This document shows positions 1 through 5,263 of a stretch of DNA of 8,505 bases, one piece after another. The DNA lies in contig DDKG01000263.1 of the NCBI GenBank assembly GCA_002339265.1, positions 1 through 8,505 on the forward strand, given 5' to 3'. A program made the translations under genes and the position numbers. Positions within the stretch are counted from its first letter, which is position 1. Each line of letters starts with the position of its first letter. Origin of the DNA: Massilia sp. UBA2604 (lineage in GTDB: Bacteria; Pseudomonadota; Gammaproteobacteria; Burkholderiales; Burkholderiaceae_D). The notes beneath the pieces are model-generated. The model saw only the letters and a program-made list of their open reading frames with translations, was not told the DNA's origin and ran no database searches.

Positions 1-125
1 AGCTCAAGCGCCTCGACAAGATCGCCTATATCCGCTTCGCTTCCGTCTACAAGAATTTCGAGGACCTGGATTCCTTCCAGGCGGCGCTGGCCGAAGTCGG
101 GCATCAGCGCAAGCTCGACAACTGA
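1..125 (+). CDS. nrdR: NrdR transcriptional repressor, C-terminal fragment
   Basis: Only the last 40 codons are in the window (frame from position 3, TGA at 123-125). The fragment reads [20 protein letters not shown] and ends in a short polar tail. This is the conserved end of the ATP-cone domain of NrdR, in which '[18 protein letters not shown]' is nearly invariant. NrdR is a cytoplasmic zinc-ribbon/ATP-cone repressor that binds NrdR boxes upstream of ribonucleotide reductase genes and senses nucleotides. The zinc ribbon and most of the ATP cone lie outside the left edge and could not be checked. In many proteobacteria nrdR sits directly before ribD; here five pilin genes separate them. The family call is firm because the motif is distinctive. 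Confidence 0.93.
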   Translation, partial: LKRLDKIAYIRFASVYKNFEDLDSFQAALAEVGHQRKLDN

Positions 126-152
126 CCGCGTTTCCAAGTTCCGATTTTCGCC

Positions 153-170
153 CGGCGCAAACTTGCGCCG
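153..170. repeat. perfect inverted repeat in the nrdR-pilV gap (possible weak terminator or attenuator)
   Basis: CGGCGCAA-AC-TTGCGCCG is a perfect 8-base inverted repeat. As RNA it would fold as a 7-bp, mostly G-C stem with a four-base loop. It lies 27 bases after the nrdR stop and 65 bases before the pilV start. No T-run follows it on the plus strand, so it is not a classical intrinsic terminator. It could slow polymerase, protect the nrdR mRNA 3' end or bind a protein. The rest of the 126-235 gap shows no convincing promoter; TTGATA at 194-199 resembles a -35 box, but its only suitably spaced -10 is poor. Confidence 0.4.
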
Positions 171-235
171 ACGCATGGGCGCCCGAACGCTGTTTGATAA
201 CTTCTCTGCTCGCACATCGTTAGCGGAGGTTCGTC

Positions 236-763
236 ATGCAGCGGCAATCGGCGCGCGGTTTCACCCTGATCGAAGTCCTGGTCGCCCTGTTCGTGCTCGC
301 AATCGGCGTGGTCGGCGCCAGCGCGGCGCAGCTGGCGGCGCAGCGCACGCGCCAGCATGCGGCATTGAGTTCCGAAGCCGCGATGCTGGCCGGTTCGCTG
401 GCGGCGCGCATGCAGGCCAATGCCGATGTGGCCAGCCTGCCGGACGGCGCCAACCCTTATCTCCCGCTCGATTACAAGGCGCTCGGCGCCGGCCCGCCCG
501 CGGGCGGCGCGCCGTGCTTCGGCGCGGGCGCCTGCGACCCGCTGGCGCTGGCCGCCTTCGACCTGCACGAGACGCGCCTGGCGCTGCATCGCAGCTTTCC
601 ATCGGGCCGCATCGCGGTCTGCCGCGACGGCGCTCCGTGGGATGATGAACACGGCCGCTACCGCTGGGCGTGCGACGGAGAGGCGGCTGCGCCGGTGGCG
701 ATCAAGATCGGCTGGCACGGCATGGACGAGGGGCCGGCCTACGTGCTACTGGTGGCGCGATGA
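236..763 (+). CDS. pilV: type IV pilus minor pilin PilV
   Basis: The protein has 175 residues and a short basic leader ending at Gly8, then FTLIEVLVALFVLAIGVVG. This is a class III prepilin signal cleaved by PilD after Gly8, with Phe at +1 and the assembly glutamate at +5. The hydrophobic helix spans about residues 9-32. Cysteines at 94, 100, 129 and 146 could form two disulfides, and 'IKIGW' (156-160) matches the final beta-strand common in PilV. PilV is an inner-membrane pilin that enters the minor-pilin complex initiating type IV pilus assembly. The start is set by GGAGG at 225-229, six bases before the ATG. The stop overlaps the pilW start (ATGA). A GspI-type pseudopilin is the nearest alternative, but the pilW/pilX neighbours favour PilV. 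Confidence 0.85.
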   Translation: MQRQSARGFTLIEVLVALFVLAIGVVGASAAQLAAQRTRQHAALSSEAAMLAGSLAARMQANADVASLPDGANPYLPLDYKALGAGPPAGGAPCFGAGACDPLALAAFDLHETRLALHRSFPSGRIAVCRDGAPWDDEHGRYRWACDGEAAAPVAIKIGWHGMDEGPAYVLLVAR

Positions 764-1710
764 AAGCAGCGACCCCGCGCCGGCGCCAGGCCGGCCTCAC
801 CATCGCCGAGCTGATGGTGGCGATGGCGCTCGGCCTGGCGGTGCTGCTGGCCAGCGGCTCGCTCTTGATCACCAGCGTGCGCGCGCACGCCGCCGTGATG
901 GAGGCGTCCGAGATGGATGACAGTGGGCGCTACGCCGTCGATGCGCTGGCGCGGGCGATCCGCCTCGCGGCGCACGTCGATTGGGCGGCGCATCCGACGG
1001 CCGATCCGGCAGCGCCGGCGCGGATCGCCGGGCTGGACGCAAGTTCGCTGGAGCGCACCGGCGCCGGCATCAACGCGGTATTGCCCGATGAGGCCAACGG
1101 CAGCGACGTGCTGGCGCTGCGCTTTCCCGGCAGCGGCGCGCCGCCGAACGGCGATGGCGCCACGCTCGACTGCGCGGGCTTTCCCGTGCATCGCGACGAG
1201 GAGGGCTGGAGCATCTTCTACGTCGCGCGCAATGCGCAAGGTGACGCCGAGCTGCGTTGCAAGTACCGTGGCGCCAGCAGCTGGTCGTCGGACGCCGTGG
1301 TGGGCCGGGTCGACGGCTTCCAGGTGCTGTACGGTATGGACGCCGATGGCGACGGCGTCCCGGACCGCTACGTCAACGCAACCGAACTGGCCGCGCTCGA
1401 TGCGGGGCTGGTGCTGGCCGGGGCGACGCCCGACGAACGGGCGGCCGAGCTGCGCACGCGCACGCACTGGAAGCGGGTGGCGCTGGTGCGGGTCGCGCTG
1501 CTGCTGCACGGCCCGCGCCTCGATCCGGGGATCGGCGCCGATATCGTGTACGACCTGTTCGGACCGGAGTACGGCGCTGGATTTTCGGCCGGTGACCCGG
1601 GCACGCGGCTGGCGGCAGCGGCGCTGGACGAAGCGGTCGACGATGGGCTCGGCGCGCGCATGCGCAAGGTGTATGGCGCGACCGTCGTTCTGCCGGTGGC
1701 GCTGGAGTGA
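760..1710 (+). CDS. pilW: type IV pilus minor pilin PilW
   Basis: The protein has 316 residues when started at ATG 760, which overlaps the pilV stop as ATGA. The open frame extends 30 codons further upstream, but that start would place the prepilin leader internally. The leader MKAATPRRRQAG ends at Gly12, followed by LTIAELMVAMALGLAVLLAS. Leu rather than Phe is at +1, and Glu17 is the +5 glutamate. 'DDSGRYAVDALARAIRLA' (about 53-70) matches the conserved PilW region after the N-terminal helix. Residues 194-202 read DADGDGVPD, an EF-hand-like calcium loop. PilW is a large minor pilin that acts with PilV and PilX in the priming/tip complex. The pilX start follows six bases after the stop. Length and neighbours fit the family. 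Confidence 0.85.
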   Translation: MKAATPRRRQAGLTIAELMVAMALGLAVLLASGSLLITSVRAHAAVMEASEMDDSGRYAVDALARAIRLAAHVDWAAHPTADPAAPARIAGLDASSLERTGAGINAVLPDEANGSDVLALRFPGSGAPPNGDGATLDCAGFPVHRDEEGWSIFYVARNAQGDAELRCKYRGASSWSSDAVVGRVDGFQVLYGMDADGDGVPDRYVNATELAALDAGLVLAGATPDERAAELRTRTHWKRVALVRVALLLHGPRLDPGIGADIVYDLFGPEYGAGFSAGDPGTRLAAAALDEAVDDGLGARMRKVYGATVVLPVALE

Positions 1711-1716
1711 AGTCGC

Positions 1717-2397
1717 ATGGTCATCCTCCATCGCACACCGCCCCGGCAACGGCAAGGCGGCATCGCGCTGCTGACCGCTCTGGTGCTGATGCTAGCCGTG
1801 CTCATGACCGGCATCGCATCCACCCGTGGCGCCTTGCAGGGCGCACGCGCCGCCGCGCACGAACGCGACCGCTTGCTGGCATTGCAGATGGCCGACGCCG
1901 CGCTGCGGGATGCGGAGCGCGACATCGAGGGCGGTGCAGAACCCGGATCGGCGCGGGCCAACGCCATTGCCGGCGGCAGTGCGGACGCCTTCGTCGCGGG
2001 TTGCGGCGGCCGGCCCTATAACGGCTTGTGCGCGCAGGCGGCCGATCCCGATCAGCTGTCCGAACTGCTGGCGGGGGACGACGGCCCCGCGATCGTGTTC
2101 GGCAGCTTCACCGGGACGCACATGCCGGAAGGCGAGGGCGCCTTGCCCATTGGGGCGCCGCGCTACCTGATCGAACTGATGCCGGCATCGCCCGATGGCC
2201 AGCTGTACCGGATCACGGCGCGCGGCGCCGGCAGCATGCCCGGCACCCATGCCGCGCTGCAGGCTTATTACCGCAAGCCCCCAGATGGTGCGCCGGGCCG
2301 GCGCGTCGGCTGGCGTGAGCTCGGGAACTGGAGCGAGGTGTTCGCCGCGCCGAGCGCCGGCGCATCCGAGCACGCGACAGGGAAGGGACGACGATGA
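1717..2397 (+). CDS. pilX: type IV pilus minor pilin PilX
   Basis: The protein has 226 residues. After a basic leader ending GG (14-15), the hydrophobic segment IALLTALVLMLAVLMTGIA begins. Position +5 is Thr, not Glu, if cleavage follows Gly15; lack of Glu5 is usual for PilX/GspK-type pilins that cap the complex. Family landmarks are 'ALRDAERDI' (62-70), 'PRYLIEL' (148-154) and 'YRITARG' (164-170). Residues 187-226 form a polar tail containing 'GWRELGNW'. Two nearby cysteines, C96 and C105, may pair. The start has GGAG at 1704-1707 inside the pilW end, nine bases upstream. The stop overlaps the next start as ATGA, with GGAAGGGA at 2381-2388 as that gene's ribosome-binding site. The usual pilY1 neighbour is absent. 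Confidence 0.82.
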   Translation: MVILHRTPPRQRQGGIALLTALVLMLAVLMTGIASTRGALQGARAAAHERDRLLALQMADAALRDAERDIEGGAEPGSARANAIAGGSADAFVAGCGGRPYNGLCAQAADPDQLSELLAGDDGPAIVFGSFTGTHMPEGEGALPIGAPRYLIELMPASPDGQLYRITARGAGSMPGTHAALQAYYRKPPDGAPGRRVGWRELGNWSEVFAAPSAGASEHATGKGRR

Positions 2398-2846
2398 GGC
2401 GCAACGGACGAGGGTTCACGCTGGTCGAGCTGATGGTCGTGCTGGCCGTACTCGGCATCCTGGCTGCGCTGGTCTATCCCTCCTACACGGGTCAGATGAT
2501 CAAGGCGCGCCGCCTCGAGGCCCAGCTGGCGCTGCTGGACATCATGCAGCGCCAGGAGCAGTACCGCGCGCTGCACCATTCCTATATCGCGTTCTCTGGC
2601 GATGCGGGCGACGCCGACGCCGGCCCGTTCCCGACCTGGACCGGCGACAGCGCCGCCACCAGCGCCTATGAGCTCGACGGTCATGCCTGCCCCGACCGCG
2701 ACATCGCCCACTGCATCGAACTGCGCGCCCGGCCCGGCACGCCCCATGTCGATACCGGCTTCGCCGATCCCGACTGCGGCGTGCTGACGCTCGACAGCAC
2801 CGGCCGGCAAACGGCCAGCGGTCCGTCACCACGGTGCTGGCCATGA
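2394..2846 (+). CDS. pilE: PilE/ComP-like type IV pilin
   Basis: The protein has 150 residues. The leader MRRNGRG is followed by FTLVELMVVLAVLGILAALV, with cleavage after Gly7, Phe at +1 and Glu at +5. 'YPSYTGQMIKARRLEAQLALL' (about 28-48) and 'MQRQEQY' (51-57) match the PilE/ComP family helix. The C-terminus 'DCGVLTLDSTGRQ...RCW' has the CG and CW cysteines that bound the D-region. Cysteines 99, 107, 128 and 148 suggest two disulfides, as in ComP. Members of this family are minor pilins; Neisseria ComP is the DNA-uptake-sequence receptor. Binding specificity cannot be read from the sequence, and the middle of this protein is acidic (DAGDAD at 70-75). The start overlaps the pilX stop and has a strong ribosome-binding site. 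It is probably not the major pilin, given its place at the end of a minor-pilin cassette. Confidence 0.82.
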   Translation: MRRNGRGFTLVELMVVLAVLGILAALVYPSYTGQMIKARRLEAQLALLDIMQRQEQYRALHHSYIAFSGDAGDADAGPFPTWTGDSAATSAYELDGHACPDRDIAHCIELRARPGTPHVDTGFADPDCGVLTLDSTGRQTASGPSPRCWP

Positions 2847-3412
2847 TGGTGTTTTCGAGAATGCGCCGCTGCGCCGGCCTGTCCCTGGCCGAGCTGGTGG
2901 TGGTGCTGGGTATGGTCGCCGTCACGGCGGCGGTGGCCGCCCCCAATCTGCACGATCTGGTGCGCGGCCAGCAGTTGCGCACCGCATCGGGCGACCTCCA
3001 TGGCGCGATCCAGCTCACCCGTTCGCAGGCGATCGCGCGCAACGAGCGGGTCAAGCTCACGCCCAACGACGAGGCGGGCCGCGACTGGTCGCGCGGCTGG
3101 ACCGTCTACGTCGACCGCGACGACGACCGCCGGCCGGGGGAGGGCGACGAGATCCTGGCCGTGCGAGCTCCTCTGCCGGAAGGCATGCAGGTCAGCTATT
3201 CCTTCACCAGCCCTGCGCCGCCGCAATACATCGCCTACAATGGCGCGGGGCGCAGCTGCAGCGACACCAATGCCGCCGCATCGCGTCTCGGCACGCTGTC
3301 ACTGTTCCATGGCGGGCAAGTGCGCCGTATTAAAATCAATATGCTCGGGCGTGCGCGCCTGTGCAACCCCGCCTATGAAGACGGGTGCGACGGCGCCGCC
3401 GCGCCGCCCTGA
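2843..3412 (+). CDS. fimT: FimT/FimU-family (GspH-domain) minor pilin
   Basis: The protein has 189 residues from ATG 2843. GTG 2834, ATG 2846 and ATG 2861 are alternatives; 2843 is preferred because it overlaps the previous stop as ATGA, like the other junctions. No clear Shine-Dalgarno precedes it, so it probably depends on translational coupling. The leader ends at Gly12, then LSLAELVVVLGMVAVTAAVA, with Glu17 at +5. 'NLHDLVRGQQLRTASGDLHGAIQLTRSQAIARN' (35-67), the helix tail and linker, is typical of GspH/FimT proteins. Near the end, RRIK (161-164) and GRAR (169-172) form a basic patch, and GRAR fits the GRxR motif linked to DNA binding in FimT. Cysteines occur at 10, 139, 174 and 182. The alternative is the structural pilin FimU; the GRxR motif favours FimT. 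Confidence 0.78.
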   Translation: MMVFSRMRRCAGLSLAELVVVLGMVAVTAAVAAPNLHDLVRGQQLRTASGDLHGAIQLTRSQAIARNERVKLTPNDEAGRDWSRGWTVYVDRDDDRRPGEGDEILAVRAPLPEGMQVSYSFTSPAPPQYIAYNGAGRSCSDTNAAASRLGTLSLFHGGQVRRIKINMLGRARLCNPAYEDGCDGAAAPP

Positions 3413-3446
3413 CACGAGAGCAAGATTACCCGCATGACGATTGCCC

Positions 3447-4565
3447 ATGACGACCTATAGCGAACTGATTCTGAACGATACCGACGGCATGGCCCTGGCC
3501 CTGGACTGGGCGGCGCGCGGCATGTACATCACCGCGCCGAATCCGCGCATCGGCTGCGTGATCGTCAAGGACGGCGTCGTGATCGGCGCCGGCCACACCC
3601 AGCCTGCCGGCCAGGCGCACGCCGAGATCCAGGCGCTGCGCGACGCCGCAGCGCGCGGCAACGACGTGCGCGGCGCCACCGCCTACGTGACGCTGGAACC
3701 GTGCAGCCACCACGGCCGCACGCCGCCATGCTCGGACGCCCTGGTGCAGGCCGGCCTGGGACGGGTGGTGGCGGCCATGGTCGATCCGAACCCGCTGGTG
3801 GCCGGCCGCGGCCTGGCCCAGCTGGAGGCGGCAGGCATCGAGGTCAAGGCCGGCGTGCTGGCCGAAGCGGCGCAGGAACTGAACATCGGCTTCTTCTCGC
3901 GCATGGTGCGCGGCCTGCCGTGGGTGCGCCTGAAGGTCGCGGCCAGCCTGGACGGCGCCACCGCGCTCGCTAGCGGCGAAAGCCAGTGGATCACGGGGGC
4001 AGAAGCGCGCGCCGACGGCCACGCCTGGCGCGCGCGCGCAAGTGCGATCGTCACCGGCATCGGCACGGTGAAAGCCGACGATCCGCAACTGACCGTGCGC
4101 GGCGTCGACACCCCGCTGCAGCCGCGCCGTGTGATCGTCGACAGCCGTCTCGAGATCGACCTCGGCGCCCGCATCCTGCAGGGCGAGCCATGCTGGATCG
4201 TGGCCGCCGTCGACCATGCGGAAAAAGCCGCCGCATTGAGTGCCGCCGGCCACGAGGTGATCATGCTGCCGAACGCGCGCGGCAAGGTCGACCTGCCGGC
4301 GCTGATGCGCGAACTGGGGCGGCGCGAGATCAACGAGGTGCACGTCGAGGCGGGATCGAAACTGAACGCATCGATGGTGCACGAAGGCTGCGTCGACGAG
4401 CTGCTGGCCTACCTGGCGCCGAGCCTCATCGGGCAGGGGCAGGGCATGTTCGACCTGCCCGCGCTCGAGCGCCTGGACGAGCGCCGCCAGCTGCGCTTCC
4501 ACGACGTGGCGCGCGTGGGCGACGACCTGCGCATCCTGGCCCGGTTCGTCGAGCCGGTCGCCTGA
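3447..4565 (+). CDS. ribD: bifunctional riboflavin biosynthesis deaminase/reductase RibD
   Basis: The protein has 372 residues from ATG 3447; TTG 3441 is the only upstream in-frame alternative before a stop at 3435. It deaminates 2,5-diamino-6-ribosylamino-4(3H)-pyrimidinone 5'-phosphate and then reduces the ribosyl side chain with NADPH, in the cytoplasm. The N-terminal deaminase domain (about 1-148) has HAE (58-60) and PCSHHGRTPPC (85-95), giving zinc ligands His58, Cys86 and Cys95 and catalytic Glu60. The reductase domain (about 155-372) shows 'KVAASLDGATALASGESQWIT' (163-183), 'DDPQLTVR' (211-218) and a late 'VEAGSKLN'. Length and domain order match E. coli RibD. The start lacks a good Shine-Dalgarno. 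No FMN riboswitch fits in the 34-base gap after the pilin gene, so transcription probably reads through from upstream. Confidence 0.96.
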   Translation: MTTYSELILNDTDGMALALDWAARGMYITAPNPRIGCVIVKDGVVIGAGHTQPAGQAHAEIQALRDAAARGNDVRGATAYVTLEPCSHHGRTPPCSDALVQAGLGRVVAAMVDPNPLVAGRGLAQLEAAGIEVKAGVLAEAAQELNIGFFSRMVRGLPWVRLKVAASLDGATALASGESQWITGAEARADGHAWRARASAIVTGIGTVKADDPQLTVRGVDTPLQPRRVIVDSRLEIDLGARILQGEPCWIVAAVDHAEKAAALSAAGHEVIMLPNARGKVDLPALMRELGRREINEVHVEAGSKLNASMVHEGCVDELLAYLAPSLIGQGQGMFDLPALERLDERRQLRFHDVARVGDDLRILARFVEPVA

Positions 4566-4599
4566 ACACCGAACAAGACATCAACACCAAGGAATCACT

Positions 4600-5223
4600 A
4601 TGTTTACTGGAATCGTCGCCGCCGTCGGCAACATTACCTCTGTTTCGCCGCTGGCGGGCGGCCTGGACGCCGGCGTGCGCCTGGTCGTCGATGCCGGCCC
4701 GCTGCCGCTGGCCGACGTCGCCCTGGGCGACTCGATCGCCATCAACGGCGCCTGCATGACTGTGGTCGAGAAGACCGACCGGGCGTTCACGGTCGACGTC
4801 TCGCGCGAGAGCCTGAACAAGACGGTGGGCCTGGAAGCCCAGGGTGAAGTCAACCTGGAAAAGGCGCTGACCCTGGCCGAGCGCCTGGGCGGCCATTTGG
4901 TCTCGGGCCACGTCGACGGCCTGGGCGTGGTGCACAGCTTTGAGCCGGTGGGCGAATCGTTCGAACTGATCGTCGATGCGCCTCACGAACTCGGCAAGTT
5001 CCTGGCCTATAAGGGATCGGTGGTGGTCAACGGCGTGTCGCTCACCGTCAACCGGGTCGAGGACCTGGAAGCCGACGGCCAGAAAGTCTGCCGCTTCTCG
5101 ATCAACCTGATCCCGCACACGATCGAGGTCACCACGCTCAAGCACCTGAAAGCCGGTTCGAAGGTCAACCTGGAGATCGACCTGATCGCGCGCTACGTCG
5201 AGCGTATGTTGTCGGCGAAGTGA
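4600..5223 (+). CDS. ribE: riboflavin synthase alpha subunit
   Basis: The protein has 207 residues and starts MFTGIV, the near-universal N-terminus of riboflavin synthase, with AAGGAA at 4589-4594 five bases before the ATG. The enzyme dismutates two molecules of 6,7-dimethyl-8-ribityllumazine to riboflavin and a pyrimidinedione, as a cytoplasmic trimer. The two lumazine-binding repeats are visible: 'GDSIAINGACMTV' (43-55) in the first corresponds to 'KGSVVVNGVSLTV' (138-150) in the second. 'SGHVDG' (102-107), 'INLIPHTIEVTTL' (168-180) and 'DLIARYVER' (194-202) are also conserved. It lies 34 bases after ribD, probably in the same operon. No ribBA or ribH follows, because the next gene is convergent. 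The gene is called ribC in some species. Confidence 0.96.
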   Translation: MFTGIVAAVGNITSVSPLAGGLDAGVRLVVDAGPLPLADVALGDSIAINGACMTVVEKTDRAFTVDVSRESLNKTVGLEAQGEVNLEKALTLAERLGGHLVSGHVDGLGVVHSFEPVGESFELIVDAPHELGKFLAYKGSVVVNGVSLTVNRVEDLEADGQKVCRFSINLIPHTIEVTTLKHLKAGSKVNLEIDLIARYVERMLSAK

Positions 5224-5237
5224 CGGCTTTGCAAATA

Positions 5238-5253
5238 CCCTTCTTGCGAAGGG
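5238..5253. terminator. small hairpin between convergent ribE and M16 peptidase genes
   Basis: CCCTTC-TTGC-GAAGGG is a perfect 6-bp stem with a four-base loop, in the 40-base gap between the stop codons of ribE and the convergent peptidase gene. On the plus strand it is followed by ATTAATTTGATT, which is AT-rich but not a true T-run. On the minus strand the loop reads GCAA, a GNRA-type tetraloop, followed by TATTTGC. Location between convergent genes suggests a bidirectional terminator, but the stem is short and the tails are weak. Confidence 0.5.
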
Positions 5254-5263
5254 ATTAATTTGA

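Noticed and set aside
176..191. Possible sigma-54 -24/-12 promoter before pilV (GG at 177-178, GC at 189-190)
   Set aside because: Only the GG/GC core and spacing fit; most other consensus bases mismatch, and such matches are expected by chance in GC-rich DNA.
2861..2896. Cys10 in the FimT-like leader as a lipoprotein site
   Set aside because: The residues before it (RMRR) are charged and do not form a lipobox; the Gly12 cleavage site with Glu at +5 is a clear prepilin signal.
3413..3446. FMN riboswitch upstream of ribD
   Set aside because: The gap is 34 bases, far too short for the FMN aptamer, and no matching conserved segments were seen in the end of fimT.
3426..4502. Long minus-strand open frame (358 codons) opposite ribD
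   Set aside because: It lies fully antisense to a clear ribD, has low-complexity His/Arg/Ala-rich composition and no recognisable domain. It is a by-product of GC-rich codon bias.
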